A stretch of DNA of 64,000 bases from CAVOXO01 sp963700425 (GCA_963700425.1 CAVOXO010000001.1:496001-560000); one strand, 5' to 3'. Shown: positions 9,421-18,623, counted from the stretch's first letter. Notes: a model not told the origin generated them from the letters alone. Program-made: numbers and translations.

Positions 9421-10239
9421 TCAATCGACCGGCGTCAGAAGCGCCGGGAGGTCGGCCACGGAGTCGATGATCCGGTCGGGTGTTCCCCGACCCGCCGATG
9501 CGGATGCGGCGACATCGGCGGGTCGGAACTTGCCGGTGCGTACGAGAACCCCGTGTATCCCGAGACGCTGTGCACCCAGGATGTCGCTGTCCACGTCGTC
9601 CCCCACCATCACGGCTCTCGTCGGCTCGACGCCGGCGGACGCGAGGGCGACCTCGAAGAACTCGGGCGACGGTTTGCCGACGACGACGGCATCGACCAGA
9701 GTCGCCGCCTCCAGGCCCATGAGGAAGGCCCCGGTGTCGAGCTGGTCTCCGTCCGCGGTCCTCCAGTGCAGGTTCCGGTGCATGGCGACGAGGGCCGCTC
9801 CTCCCTGCACGGCGCGGAACGCCCCGTTCAGGGTCTCGTAGTCGAATTCGGGGCCCGCCCCTCCGATGATCACGACATCGGCGCGGTCGGGTTCGGTCAC
9901 GAGTGGACATCCGGCGAGGTCATCGGAGGCGTCGCCGCTGCTGACGAGAAGGCACGACCGCCCGGGATGGTTCGCCTGCACGTAGGCGGCCGTGGCTCTG
10001 GTGGCGGTCAGGATCTCGTCGTCGTCGACCTCGATGCCGATGTCGCACAGCGCTTCGGCGATCGACGCACGAGATCGGCTCGTCGTGTTCGTGACGAAGC
10101 GGACCGGCATGTTCGCCGCCCTCAGGGACGCGCAGGCCTCGGGCGCTCCCTCGATGGCCTGCCAGGAGACGGCGAGAACGCCGTCGATGTCGAGGAGAAC
10201 GGCGTCGACATCGAGAGGTGCGGGGTCCATCTCACCCAT
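9421..10239 (-). CDS. HAD-IIA family sugar-phosphatase-like hydrolase
   Basis: A phosphatase of the haloacid dehalogenase superfamily, NagD/4-nitrophenylphosphatase-like class IIA. Motif I is 'LLDIDGVL' with the nucleophile at Asp17 and the general acid at Asp19. Motif II Thr lies in 'FVTNTTSRS'; motif III Lys is in 'VGKPSPEFF'; motif IV acidic residues are in 'MVGDDVDSDILGA'. The cap lies between motifs II and III. It has 272 residues from the ATG at 10239, with a second ATG three codons later. It follows the acyltransferase gene by 8 bases, suggesting co-transcription. The substrate is unknown. Confidence 0.88.
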   Translation of the reverse strand: MGEMDPAPLDVDAVLLDIDGVLAVSWQAIEGAPEACASLRAANMPVRFVTNTTSRSRASIAEALCDIGIEVDDDEILTATRATAAYVQANHPGRSCLLVSSGDASDDLAGCPLVTEPDRADVVIIGGAGPEFDYETLNGAFRAVQGGAALVAMHRNLHWRTADGDQLDTGAFLMGLEAATLVDAVVVGKPSPEFFEVALASAGVEPTRAVMVGDDVDSDILGAQRLGIHGVLVRTGKFRPADVAASASAGRGTPDRIIDSVADLPALLTPVD

Positions 10240-10247
10240 CGATCCGT

Positions 10248-11639
10248 TCAACCGTCCGGAACGAGATCGACGATCTCGTCGAATCCGGCCTGCATGGCAT
10301 CGAGAAGGACGTCGGGGTCGACCACCGCTCCGGCGTCGGTGTTGATGCCGATGTGGCAGACACCGCGGTACGACATGAGGGTGATGTTGGCCGCGGAGCC
10401 CAGAGTCGCGCCGAAGGCGTGGAACGACTCCAGTCGAGCCCCTCCGACGAAGACATCGGCGTCGAAGCCGGGCACGTTGCTGGCCAGTAGGTCGACGTGT
10501 TTGAGCATTCCGGCGGTCACGTCGACGGGGAGCAGGTTGAGAACGCTTGCGATCGCACCCGCGTAGGGAATCGCAGGGTCGTGGCGGAGCTCCCGGCAGA
10601 TGGCGCCGATCTCGATCATCCGTTGTCTCGGATCGGTCGTACCGACCGGTAGATCGAATCGCTCGAGCGTCACGCGGTTGCCTCCGGCCGCGTCGCCGTC
10701 GGCTCGGACGTTGATGGGCATGCTGATGCAGAGGTGGTCCACCAGGGCGAGGTGGTGCTCGTGATAGCGACGCATGCCTCCTGCGATCGCCGCGAGGAAC
10801 GCATCGTTGAGCGTCGAGTCGACGAGGTGCGCCGCCGATTGGAGGCGATCGAGGGGGACGTCCAGCTGCGCGAAATGACGCAGGGGACGGCGCTCCGACA
10901 TGATCGGCGACGCCGTGTGGGTCACCGGGCGCACGAAGCGGGCGACCGCCTGTGCGAGGCCGACACTGTTCGTCAGCGCATCGCCGGGGTGGGTGAACGC
11001 CCACCACGCGTTGCGCGGCACGGCCCGCACCAGACCCTCGCCTGCTTCGATCAGCCGGCGCCGGTGGAATCCGAGGGTGTCGCCGATCACCTCCGCCACA
11101 CCGTGGTCGGTCGGCACCGGCGCGTCGGGCATCGGGCCCATCTCGGTGGGTTCGCGCTGCAGGTCCACGACGTGGGCGGCGATCTCCACCCCGCCGACGC
11201 CGTCGGTCAACGCATGATGCAGCTTCATCACCAGTGCCGCCTGCCGTCCGGGCAGCCCCTCGAGAAGGGTGAACTCCCACAGGGGTCGGTCCCGGTCGAA
11301 CGCGGTCAATGCGGCGACCCGCGCGTAGTCGAGGACCGCGTCCATCTCGCCGCCATGATGGACCCGGACCCGCCGCACGTGGAGACCCAGGTCGAAGTCG
11401 GCATCGACGATCCAGCGGGGCGGGGCGAGACCGAAGGGAACGGCCACCAGCTTCTCTCGAAATCTCGGCGTCAACCTGGTGGCGCGTTCGACCCGGTCGC
11501 ACAACACCTGCCAGTCGGGAGCCGTGTCGAAGGTCGCTACTGCGATGATCGTGGCCCGTAGGAGCGGATCGCGTTCGAGATTCAGCGTGAACGCGTCCAC
11601 CGCGTTGATGTGCTCCTCGAGAAGCTCGTCCACGTTCAC
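10248..11639 (-). CDS. Wax ester synthase/diacylglycerol acyltransferase (WS/DGAT)
   Basis: Transfers acyl groups from acyl-CoA to fatty alcohol or diacylglycerol, making storage lipid. The catalytic HHxxxDG motif is 'HHALTDG' at residues 141-147, and the conserved 'PLWEF' is at 119-123. The C-terminal 'NVRADGDAAGGNRVT' and 'ASNVPGFDADVFVGGARLE' blocks match the DUF1298 half. It has 463 residues, the usual length. WS/DGAT enzymes are abundant in neutral-lipid-storing Actinomycetota. The HAD phosphatase downstream by 8 bases may share the transcript. Confidence 0.92.
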   Translation of the reverse strand: MNVDELLEEHINAVDAFTLNLERDPLLRATIIAVATFDTAPDWQVLCDRVERATRLTPRFREKLVAVPFGLAPPRWIVDADFDLGLHVRRVRVHHGGEMDAVLDYARVAALTAFDRDRPLWEFTLLEGLPGRQAALVMKLHHALTDGVGGVEIAAHVVDLQREPTEMGPMPDAPVPTDHGVAEVIGDTLGFHRRRLIEAGEGLVRAVPRNAWWAFTHPGDALTNSVGLAQAVARFVRPVTHTASPIMSERRPLRHFAQLDVPLDRLQSAAHLVDSTLNDAFLAAIAGGMRRYHEHHLALVDHLCISMPINVRADGDAAGGNRVTLERFDLPVGTTDPRQRMIEIGAICRELRHDPAIPYAGAIASVLNLLPVDVTAGMLKHVDLLASNVPGFDADVFVGGARLESFHAFGATLGSAANITLMSYRGVCHIGINTDAGAVVDPDVLLDAMQAGFDEIVDLVPDG

Positions 11640-11747
11640 CCCCGGATGCCGTGCGTCGTCCCCCTCAGTGTCGCCTCGAACGAGGGCCCGGGCCAGTGGC
11701 TTTGGTCCTGTTCGCCGGCGGGGTCGCCGTCGCCGGTCCGGTCGGGC

Positions 11748-12194
11748 TCAGAGCTGATGGGTTCTGGCGCGGGTCGCCGTCGTGGCCCTCAGCCATTGCC
11801 CTTCTGTCCACCACTCGTCGGCGAGGGCGTCCTGTCCCTCGGTCAGGGGGCTCATGAGGTGCTCGGCGAGATCGACGTCGATGTCGGCGTAGCTGACCCC
11901 GAACTTCATCATCCCGGGTTCATCGGCCTCGCCCGTCCAGCGAACGGTGACGAGTCCGGTCGATCCGTCGAGCCCGATGCGGATCTTGCGCCCCGGGGTG
12001 AGGGCGGTGTCGGTCGGCGCGATGATGAGAGCGCCGCCGATCGACGCGTTCATGATCCTGGCTCTGCGAGAGGTGGACTTGTCCGGACGGATTCTGCGTG
12101 ACTTCGTCCTCACGTCCCAGTCGATGGGGAGGCCGCCGACCTCCACGCGCTCGAAGATCCGCGGGAGACGATGGGCGAGCCTGGCCACCCCCAC
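11748..12194 (-). CDS. PilZ-domain-like protein
   Basis: A small protein whose central part reads as a PilZ-type beta barrel: 'RRARIMNASIGGALIIAP', 'RIGLDGSTGLVTVRWTG' and 'MMKFGVSYADID'. PilZ domains often bind cyclic di-GMP through an RxxxR and a D/NxSxxG motif; here 'NASIGG' is the second half and the Arg-rich 'RRARIM' precedes it. The GTG at 12194 gives 148 residues. The frame is open to an ATG at 12341, but that N-terminal extension looks non-coding and would run close to the divergent oxidoreductase start. No output domain is present. Confidence 0.6.
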   Translation of the reverse strand: MGVARLAHRLPRIFERVEVGGLPIDWDVRTKSRRIRPDKSTSRRARIMNASIGGALIIAPTDTALTPGRKIRIGLDGSTGLVTVRWTGEADEPGMMKFGVSYADIDVDLAEHLMSPLTEGQDALADEWWTEGQWLRATTATRARTHQL

Positions 12195-12373
12195 ATCGTC
12201 GACAACGGCGCCGCCCCCCTTTAGCCGCCACGGATCGCAGCGTCCCTGCTCAGGCGGACGGTGCGAGCGATCGAGGGTCCGGACGGGTGCCGGGCTGGTC
12301 GGCTCGGCCCCGATGTCGGAGTGGTGGCGATGAATGACCACGGGGGTGCGGCCGCCGGATAGTTTGCACGGTC

Positions 12374-13360
12374 ATGAACCCGCTTCGCATCGGTGTGCTC
12401 GGAGCCTCGCGGATCGCTCCAAAGGCGTTGATCAAGCCGGCCGCAGGCATCGTTGCGGTGGATGTGGCGGCGGTGGCCGCTCGTGATCGATCGAGAGCTG
12501 CGAAGTTCGCCGCCAAGCACGGCATAGAGCGGGTGCACGAGAGCTACGACGACCTGATCGCCGATCCGGACATCGACGCCATCTACAACCCGCTGCCCAA
12601 CGGACTGCACGGCCGCTGGACCATCGCCGCGCTCGAGGCCGGCAAGCACGTGTTGTGCGAGAAACCCTTCGCCGCCAACGCTGCGGAGGCGCGGGAGGTG
12701 GCGGCTGTCGCCGATGCCCACCCCCACCAGGTCGTCATGGAGGCCTTCCACTACCGGTATCACCCGTTCGCTCAACGGCTTCGCGAGATCTTCGCCGGCG
12801 GCGAACTGGGCGCCGTCGAGCACATCGAGACGTGGATGTGCATTCCGCTTCCGTTGTTCAACGACATCCGTTACAACTACGACCTGGCGGGAGGGGCGAC
12901 CATGGACGTGGGTTGCTACGCGATCCACGCGCTGCGGATGCTCGCGGGAGAGGAACCCGAGGTGGTCTCGGCGACGGCGAAACTCAAGAGCCCGAAAATC
13001 GATCGGGCGATGGACGCCGAACTGCTCTTTCCCGGCGGTGTCACCGGCCGGATCAGGTGCTCGATGTGGTCGTCCAGTTTGTTGTCGCTGGGGGCCAGGG
13101 TCGTCGGGGACAGCGGAACGATGGAGGTGCGCAATTTCACGTTGCCCCACATCCTCGGCAAGGTCACGGTGCGGACCGCCGCAGGCAAGCGGACCGAGAA
13201 GGCACCGAAGGGTGTCACCTATCGATATCAGCTCGACGCATTCGCCGACGCGGTGCTGCGGGGCGCTCCGGTGCTCACACCCCCGAGTGATTCGGTCGCC
13301 AACATGGTGGTGATCGACGCCGTGTACGAAGCGGCCGGACTGCCCATCCGCGGCGTCTGA
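12374..13360 (+). CDS. Gfo/Idh/MocA family oxidoreductase
   Basis: NAD(P)-dependent sugar or polyol dehydrogenase family. The Rossmann start is 'RIGVLGASRIAPKAL' (residues 5-19), and the family signature 'CEKPFA' has EKP at 96-98. 'FHYRYHPFAQRL' and 'GGATMDVGCYAIHALRML' form the C-terminal alpha/beta domain with the catalytic His region. It has 328 residues, the usual size. It reads divergently from the PilZ-like gene. Its substrate is unknown and the neighbours give no pathway clue. Confidence 0.9.
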   Translation: MNPLRIGVLGASRIAPKALIKPAAGIVAVDVAAVAARDRSRAAKFAAKHGIERVHESYDDLIADPDIDAIYNPLPNGLHGRWTIAALEAGKHVLCEKPFAANAAEAREVAAVADAHPHQVVMEAFHYRYHPFAQRLREIFAGGELGAVEHIETWMCIPLPLFNDIRYNYDLAGGATMDVGCYAIHALRMLAGEEPEVVSATAKLKSPKIDRAMDAELLFPGGVTGRIRCSMWSSSLLSLGARVVGDSGTMEVRNFTLPHILGKVTVRTAAGKRTEKAPKGVTYRYQLDAFADAVLRGAPVLTPPSDSVANMVVIDAVYEAAGLPIRGV

Positions 13361-13428
13361 CCACGGCGCCCTACGAGCGGCGGGATCGGTGAGCTGGGCA
13401 ATCGCTCCCGGCACTCGGAGAAATGGCT

Positions 13429-13812
13429 TGGTGGAGCTGGAGGGAATCGAACCCTCGTCCGCCAGGCGGTTACCTGACGTGATACGACCATTCCCGGATC
13501 GAGGCTTGCGGCCGCCTCTCCGCCGGGTCGGGCGGACCCGAAGGCCCACCGCCGAGTCTTTCCTCGATGTCAGCGGTCTTTCACGCCGTCAGCGGTCTCT
13601 CCCTGCGGTCCACCACTGCTTCTGTTGCCGGGCTGCAGTGGTCAGGCCCCGTGCGCCATTACTGGTCACTATGACTCTCATTGCCGTCTGAAAATCAGGC
13701 GGCGAGAGCGAACTCGCTGTTGGCGGTTCTTTGTGTGCCCCGTTTTACGAGTCTGAGCAACTCGGGTCGCACGTGCGGCTTCCGGATCCCAACGTCGAAA
13801 CCAGTCAGCCCC
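13429..13812 (-). ncRNA. ssrA: tmRNA (transfer-messenger RNA)
   Basis: The RNA that rescues stalled ribosomes and tags the nascent peptide. The 5' end GGGGCUGACUGGUUUCGACG (13793-13812) matches the tmRNA consensus, and the 3' end is a tRNA-like T arm (GGTTCGATTCCC) with AGCUCCACCA. GGGGCU pairs with AGCUCC in the acceptor stem (one G-U). The tag reading frame ends ANSEFALAA followed by UGA at 13695-13697. If the resume codon is GGC the tag is GTQRTANSEFALAA; if it is GCC it is ANSEFALAA. It is 384 nt with CCA encoded. Its protein partner smpB lies 0.9 kb upstream on the same strand. Confidence 0.95.
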
Positions 13813-13889
13813 GTGATGTGTATTCAGTTGTCGACGTCACTGTACCGGACGCCACCGACGGACGGTCCGGCGGGGGAGTGACACCCGGC

Positions 13890-14729
13890 TCATCGTGGCC
13901 GGTCGACCGCGTCGAACCAGTCGAGGATCGCGGCGATCTGCAACCGGTCGGACTTCCAGCCGTCGTGGCCCACGCACGCCGCGACGTCGTGGTTGTCGGC
14001 GCCCCTGAGGAACGTCGAGGTGTAGGGCACGATCACGGCGTCGCACACGGAGTTCCACGTTCCCACCGGCACACCGGGGGTACTTCTGCCCCTGCATTGA
14101 GAGTCGCGAGGAATGGCGACTCGGGGACCATGTCCGCGCAGGCGTCGGACCAGAACTGTGCGGGGCAGGCGAATGTCCACACCGTCCCGTGGTTGGCGCC
14201 TGCCAGAGATGCGAAGGCGGACACCTGCGCGGAGCACTCACCGAATCGAAGGCACCAGCGGGTCGAGAGTGATCCCATCGAGTTGGCGATCACTCGGACC
14301 TTGTCGGCCCCGGTGTCGCGGCGGACCGATCGCGATGTAGGTGTCGAGGAGGGCCGCGGTCTCCACGTTGGATGCGCAGGCGTCGTAGTTGAAGACGTGC
14401 ACACCGGGGCTCGGTGAGTAGCGTTCGGCGAGTTCCCTGGTCCAGGCGTCCCACTCACCGGCCCCGCCGTGAAGGCAGCCGAGGGCGAAGCCGGGTACGA
14501 CGACGAGGGGTGGAGCGAGGGGAGCTCGATCCGCCTCGGCGAGCGATCGGCCGAGGTTCGACAGCCCCGACGGCGTCACCGGCATGGGAAAGCGACACCC
14601 AGCCACGAGAAGAACCAATGCCGCGACGGCAACCCACCGAACCGCCCACCCTCGACGTCGCGGAGGGTGTCGATCACTCCCGGCTCGGCGATCCTTCCCC
14701 ACGTCTACGAGTGTGGCATCCCGCGGCAC
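13890..14729 (-). pseudogene. Secreted triacylglycerol lipase-like lipoprotein, two frameshifts
   Basis: An alpha/beta-hydrolase of the actinobacterial secreted lipase type, split over three frames. The first part has a lipoprotein signal ('VAALVLLVAGC'), then 'PPLVVVPGFALGCLHGGAGEWDAW'. The middle part holds 'GADKVRVIANSMGSLSTRW', where the nucleophile Ser sits in N-S-M-G rather than the usual G-H-S-x-G. The third part ends 'ILDWFDAVDRPR'. One shift is near 14320-14340; the second is at a run of five G at 14076-14080. Each fragment stays protein-like, so sequence error is possible. It sits between ssrA and smpB. Confidence 0.75.
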
Positions 14730-14755
14730 CGGTGGTCACTCTCGGCGCCGGACGA

Positions 14756-15232
14756 TCAACCCTGCTTGAGTGATCGGCCCATCTCACGGCGGGCCTCGCG
14801 GTCGGCTTCCCGCTTGGCCAGGTCCTGACGACGGTCGCCCTTCGTCTTGCCCTTGCCGAGAGCGATTTCGACCTTGGCCTTGCCGTCCTTGAAGTACAGC
14901 TTCGTGGGCACGAGCGAGTAGCGGTCGGTCTTGAGTTTCCGAGTGATCCGGTCGAGCTCGCGCCGGTTCAGCAGGAGCTTGCGGATCCGCAGCGGGTCGT
15001 GCCCGGAGTGGCGTTGGGCGTGGGAGTAGGGGGCGATGTGGAGGTTGTGGAGGAACATCTCGCCATCGCGCATCTGTGCGAACGCCTCGGTGATCTGAGC
15101 CGTCGATTCGCGTAGGGCCTTCACCTCGCTGCCGCGGAGCACGATGCCGCACTCGTATGCGTCGTCGAGCGCGTAGTTGTGTCGCGCGGCGCGGTTGGTG
15201 GCCACCACCTTGATTCCGCTCTGATCGGCCAT
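14756..15232 (-). CDS. smpB: SsrA-binding protein SmpB
   Basis: Binds tmRNA and delivers it to stalled ribosomes in trans-translation. It has 158 residues with the family blocks 'VVATNRAARHNYALDDAYECGIVLRG', 'EVKALRESTAQI' and 'LHNLHIAPY', and a basic C-terminal tail ('DRRQDLAKREADREARREM'). The start is the ATG at 15232; the open frame continues upstream but overlaps the divergent mec gene. ssrA lies downstream on the same strand behind a lipase remnant, so both components of the rescue system are encoded within 1.8 kb. Confidence 0.96.
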   Translation of the reverse strand: MADQSGIKVVATNRAARHNYALDDAYECGIVLRGSEVKALRESTAQITEAFAQMRDGEMFLHNLHIAPYSHAQRHSGHDPLRIRKLLLNRRELDRITRKLKTDRYSLVPTKLYFKDGKAKVEIALGKGKTKGDRRQDLAKREADREARREMGRSLKQG

Positions 15233-15271
15233 AGGGTGCCCCAGCGTACCGGTCGCTTCTAGGCTCCCCCG

Positions 15272-15679
15272 ATGCTGTCCGTTCATCCCGACGCCCACGC
15301 CGCCATGGTCGCCCACGCTCTGCGAGGGCTCCCCGACGAGGCGTGCGGCCTGATGGTGGGCAGTCTCGAGCGGGCCGTCGTGGATCGCTTCGAACCCTGC
15401 GGGAACCTCGCCGCGTCGTCGAAGCTCTATCTGATCGACCCCCGTGATCATCTCCGAGTCGATCGCGAAGCCGAGCGGGCCGGCGCCGAGATCATCGGTG
15501 TGATGCACTCCCACACCCACACCGAGGCCTACCCGTCGCCGACCGACGTCGACGCCGCGCCGGACCCTTCGTGGCACTACGTGATCGTCTCGCTGAGGCA
15601 GGACGCGCCCGTCCTCCGCTCGTATCGGATCGTCGATGGCGGAATATCCGAGGAGCCCGTGATGGTTGACGGGGCCTGA
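15272..15679 (+). CDS. mec: Mec-type JAMM/MPN metalloprotease (CysO-cysteine peptidase-like)
   Basis: Zinc metalloprotease of the M67 (Mov34/MPN/JAMM) family. The metal site is H79-S-H81-x7-S89-x2-D92, with the catalytic Glu at about residue 23 in 'PDEACGLMVG'. It has 135 residues, as in mycobacterial Mec, which releases cysteine from the sulfur-carrier protein CysO. The next gene is a CysM-like synthase 49 bases downstream, the mycobacterial order with cysO missing between them. The function is therefore inferred from family and context. Confidence 0.85.
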   Translation: MLSVHPDAHAAMVAHALRGLPDEACGLMVGSLERAVVDRFEPCGNLAASSKLYLIDPRDHLRVDREAERAGAEIIGVMHSHTHTEAYPSPTDVDAAPDPSWHYVIVSLRQDAPVLRSYRIVDGGISEEPVMVDGA

Positions 15680-15728
15680 ATTCCCTACCATGTAGGTCGG
15701 ATTTCATTCCGGCCCGAGGACACCTTCC

Positions 15729-16676
15729 ATGACCGTCTACGACTCCGTGCTCGACATGATCGGCAACACGCCGCTGGTCGACGTGAGCGCGTTGAGCCCC
15801 AACCCCGACGTGCGGATCCTCGCCAAGATGGAAGGGCAGAACCCCGGCGGGTCGGTCAAGGACCGCATCGCCGCCCAGATGGTCAAGGAGGCCGAGGCAG
15901 ACGGCACGCTCACGCCGGGCTGCACGATCATCGAACCCTCGTCGGGCAACACCGGTATCGCGCTGGCCATGATCTCCCGGATCAGGGGGTACACCATCAA
16001 GATCGTTCTCCCCGAGTCGGTCTCGATCGAACGGCGCCAGATGCTCGAGGTGTTCGGCGCCGAGATCATCCTCAGTCCGGGAGCGGAGGGTTCGAACGGT
16101 GCGGTTCGCCGAGCCCAGGCCCTGGCCGACGAACATCCCGAGTGGGTGTTCCTCTATCAGTACGGGAACGAGGCGAACCCCCGGGCCCACTACGAGACCA
16201 CGGGGCCCGAGATCTGGGCCGACTGTCCGGAGATCACCCATTTCGTGGCGGGCCTCGGGACGTCGGGAACCCTGCTCGGGGTCGGGACCTACCTCAAGGA
16301 ACGCAATCCGGACGTCAAGATCTTCGCCGTGGAGCCGCCGTCGGGGGAGCGGGTCGAGGGGCTCCGTTCGCTCGACGACGGCTACATCCCGCCCGTGTTC
16401 GACAAGTGGGGCGGCTACGACCTGCTCGACGGCAAGTCGATCGTGCGTCCGCGGGAGTCCATCGAGTGGACCCGCAAGCTCACCACTCTCGGGGTGTTCG
16501 CGGGAATCTCCGCCGGAGCGGCCATGGCCGGCGCGGTGAAGCAGGCCGCCAGGATCGACTCCGGCACGATCGTGTTCGTGGTGTGCGACTACGGGTGGAA
16601 GTACCTCTCGACCGGCGCGTTCACCGACGATCTCGACGCCGCAGCGCACAACGCCGAGGCCATCATCTACTTCTGA
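15729..16676 (+). CDS. cysM: Cysteine synthase (CysM-like, PLP-dependent)
   Basis: PLP enzyme that forms cysteine from an activated serine and a sulfur donor. The PLP lysine is K44 in 'NPGGSVKDR', the substrate loop is 'SSGNTG' at 71-76, and the phosphate loop is 'GLGTSGT'. It has 315 residues. In mycobacteria the enzyme beside mec uses O-phosphoserine and the CysO thiocarboxylate; the location after mec suggests the same subgroup, but the donor cannot be proved from sequence. It is probably co-transcribed with mec. Confidence 0.9.
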   Translation: MTVYDSVLDMIGNTPLVDVSALSPNPDVRILAKMEGQNPGGSVKDRIAAQMVKEAEADGTLTPGCTIIEPSSGNTGIALAMISRIRGYTIKIVLPESVSIERRQMLEVFGAEIILSPGAEGSNGAVRRAQALADEHPEWVFLYQYGNEANPRAHYETTGPEIWADCPEITHFVAGLGTSGTLLGVGTYLKERNPDVKIFAVEPPSGERVEGLRSLDDGYIPPVFDKWGGYDLLDGKSIVRPRESIEWTRKLTTLGVFAGISAGAAMAGAVKQAARIDSGTIVFVVCDYGWKYLSTGAFTDDLDAAAHNAEAIIYF

Positions 16677-16721
16677 GCTGAGCCGGCGAGCGCCTCGGCG
16701 GGGTCGCGAGCCCGTTCGACG

Positions 16722-17741
16722 TCAGCCCGACAGCTCGTAGCTCGCGTCGGCGTTCACCGACCCGTCGGTCGGTTCGATGAGGCCGACGTCGCACATGTGG
16801 ACCAGATGGCTGAACACCGACTGGCCCGCGGCCATGTGGAGGATGTGGGGGGTCTCGGTGTACATCGTGGCGACCATGTCGGGGACCGCGGCGGGTCCGT
16901 CGGCCAGGCAGGCGAGTATCTGACGCTCGCGGTCCATCCGATGGTCCAGGAGCGCCCGCGCGAAGTCGCGGGGCCGGACGTGAGGCTCCGCAAGTGGAGG
17001 CCCGTGGGTCGGGTAGAACACCTCGTCGTCCTCGGCCAGAAGCAGGCGAAGGCTGGCCAGGTAGTCCGCCATCGACCCTTCCGGAGACGGGATGACCGAG
17101 GTCGACCATCCCATCACGTGATCGCCGGTGAAGAGCGACTGCTCGTCGAGCAGTCGGTAGCAGAGGTGATTCGAGATGTGTCCAGGGGTGTGGATCGCCC
17201 GAATCGTCCAGCCCCGGCCGACGATCTCGTCTCCGTCGGTCACCACCACGTCGGGTGCGAACGAGCCGTCGCCGGATTCGTCCTGGGCCTCGAGCCGGTC
17301 GGGGTCGGCGGCGATCTCGGGCATCGACGCCACCAGCTCCTCGAGCTCCTCGGGTGTGGGCATCAAGGCGTCCCACGTCGTCGGGGTTGCCGCGTGTTTC
17401 AGAGCGGGGTCGGCAACGGGATGTGGACCGAAACCGACGACGGGGGCGCCGGTGCGTTCCTGCAGCTCGGCTGCCGCCGGCGAGTGATCGGCATGGGTGT
17501 GGGTGATGAGGATGTGGGTGACGCTCTCACCTTGGAGCGCCCCGATGATCGCGTCGACGTGGCCCGAGTCGTCCGGTCCGGGATCGACCACGGCGACCGC
17601 GCCTGAACCGACGAGGTACGTGCCGGTCCCGGTGTAGGTGAATCGCCCGGGATTGTCGGCGATGACCCGTCGAACAAGGGGGCTGAGCGGGGTCGCCCGC
17701 CCGTAGTCGGGGTCGATGTCGAGCGCATAGGGGATCGCCAT
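16722..17741 (-). CDS. MBL-fold metallo-hydrolase
   Basis: A metallo-beta-lactamase fold hydrolase of 339 residues, resembling the LACTB2/glyoxalase-II-like group. The metal ligands are in 'THTHADH' (residues 80-86), 'TPGHISNHLCY' and 'FTGDHVMG'. A C-terminal winged-helix-like tail with 'VPDMVATMYTETP' is typical of LACTB2-like proteins. The substrate is unknown; LACTB2 relatives cleave RNA, others thioesters. It is convergent with cysM with no room for another gene. Confidence 0.88.
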   Translation of the reverse strand: MAIPYALDIDPDYGRATPLSPLVRRVIADNPGRFTYTGTGTYLVGSGAVAVVDPGPDDSGHVDAIIGALQGESVTHILITHTHADHSPAAAELQERTGAPVVGFGPHPVADPALKHAATPTTWDALMPTPEELEELVASMPEIAADPDRLEAQDESGDGSFAPDVVVTDGDEIVGRGWTIRAIHTPGHISNHLCYRLLDEQSLFTGDHVMGWSTSVIPSPEGSMADYLASLRLLLAEDDEVFYPTHGPPLAEPHVRPRDFARALLDHRMDRERQILACLADGPAAVPDMVATMYTETPHILHMAAGQSVFSHLVHMCDVGLIEPTDGSVNADASYELSG

Positions 17742-17840
17742 GACCCCAGTCTGTCGCTTCGTGACGAGGGGACGCGGCGGCGGGCCGGCTGTGCGACGTT
17801 CGCAGAGCCGGCCCGGGTGTCGCCGGGGGTTGACGGGGGG

Positions 17841-18503
17841 TCAGCCGTCGCTGTCGGCAGGAGCGCTGTCAGCAGGTGCGGAGTCGTCCGCCGGCCCACC
17901 GCGGTGGGGGCCGTGACCGAACCCGGGACGGCCCTCTGGCCGGCCGTTGTTGACCCGCTCGGTCACCTTGTCGGGGAGTTCGGCGAGGATCTCGTCAGCC
18001 CTCTCCTGGGTCATGTCACCCGATGCGACCCTCTCGTTGATCCGAGCGGTGGCATCGGCAACCATGTCGTCGATGACCGTCTGGACGTCGACCCCGTTGG
18101 CGTCGGCGATCTCCGCGATCGTCGTTCCGTCCCGCAGCTGCGTCGCCAGCTCCTCGACGTCGACGCCGAGCGAGGCTGCGAGCTCTTCGACGTTCTCGCG
18201 GCGCTCGCCGTGGCGTCCACCGCCGGGGTGCTCGGGGCGGGCCGCCTGCAGCGCTGCCTTGGTGGCGTCGGCCTGTTCCTGGGTCAGGGTGCCGTCCGAC
18301 ACCAGCTGGGCGAAGACGTCATCTGCCCAGGCGCTGTGGTCGGCTGCGGTGGATTCCTCGGACACCACGGTGGTCGAGGTGTCCTGAGCGCCTGCTCCGG
18401 CGACGGTGACCGCGGCTCCGAGGGCGCCTCCGCCGAGCACCGACGCGGCCAGCGTGAGTCGGGCGAGTCGGTGACGGTTCTTGGTGGGGGTGGGTGTATC
18501 CAT
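17841..18503 (-). CDS. Secreted protein with helical repeats, paralogue of 24066-24478
   Basis: Exported protein of 220 residues. The N-terminal signal is 'LARLTLAASVLGGGALGAAVTVAGAGAQ', followed by a Thr/Ser-rich linker and two short helical units with an 'LVSDGTLTQEQADA' type pattern and 'RVASGDMTQERADEIL'. The C-terminus is Gly/His/Pro rich with an acidic DSAPADS tail. Its signal, linker and DGTLTxEQA unit recur in the gene at 24066, so the two are paralogues on either side of a two-component system. No enzymatic motif is visible and the function is unknown. Confidence 0.75.
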   Translation of the reverse strand: MDTPTPTKNRHRLARLTLAASVLGGGALGAAVTVAGAGAQDTSTTVVSEESTAADHSAWADDVFAQLVSDGTLTQEQADATKAALQAARPEHPGGGRHGERRENVEELAASLGVDVEELATQLRDGTTIAEIADANGVDVQTVIDDMVADATARINERVASGDMTQERADEILAELPDKVTERVNNGRPEGRPGFGHGPHRGGPADDSAPADSAPADSDG

Positions 18504-18572
18504 CTCTGTTGCTCCTTGGTGTGGGGTACGTGGATACCTTCGCCACCCCGGGTAAACGGCAACCGAGGACTT

Positions 18573-18590
18573 GTGAAGAAGCAGCTAAGA
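18573..18590. promoter_or_regulatory. Candidate response-regulator box upstream of the secreted protein
   Basis: The 120-base gap between the secreted protein (start 18503) and the PhoX-like gene holds GTGAAGAAGCAGCTAAGA. A similar GTGAGATGAACGTAAGA is in the promoter region between the response regulator and the second secreted paralogue (23942-23958). The common GTGA-N8/9-TAAGA layout is suggestive of a shared binding site, but this rests on two copies only. Confidence 0.35.
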
Positions 18591-18623
18591 GTTGAGCCGG
18601 CCCGGCGGGCCGTCATGCCTCGA

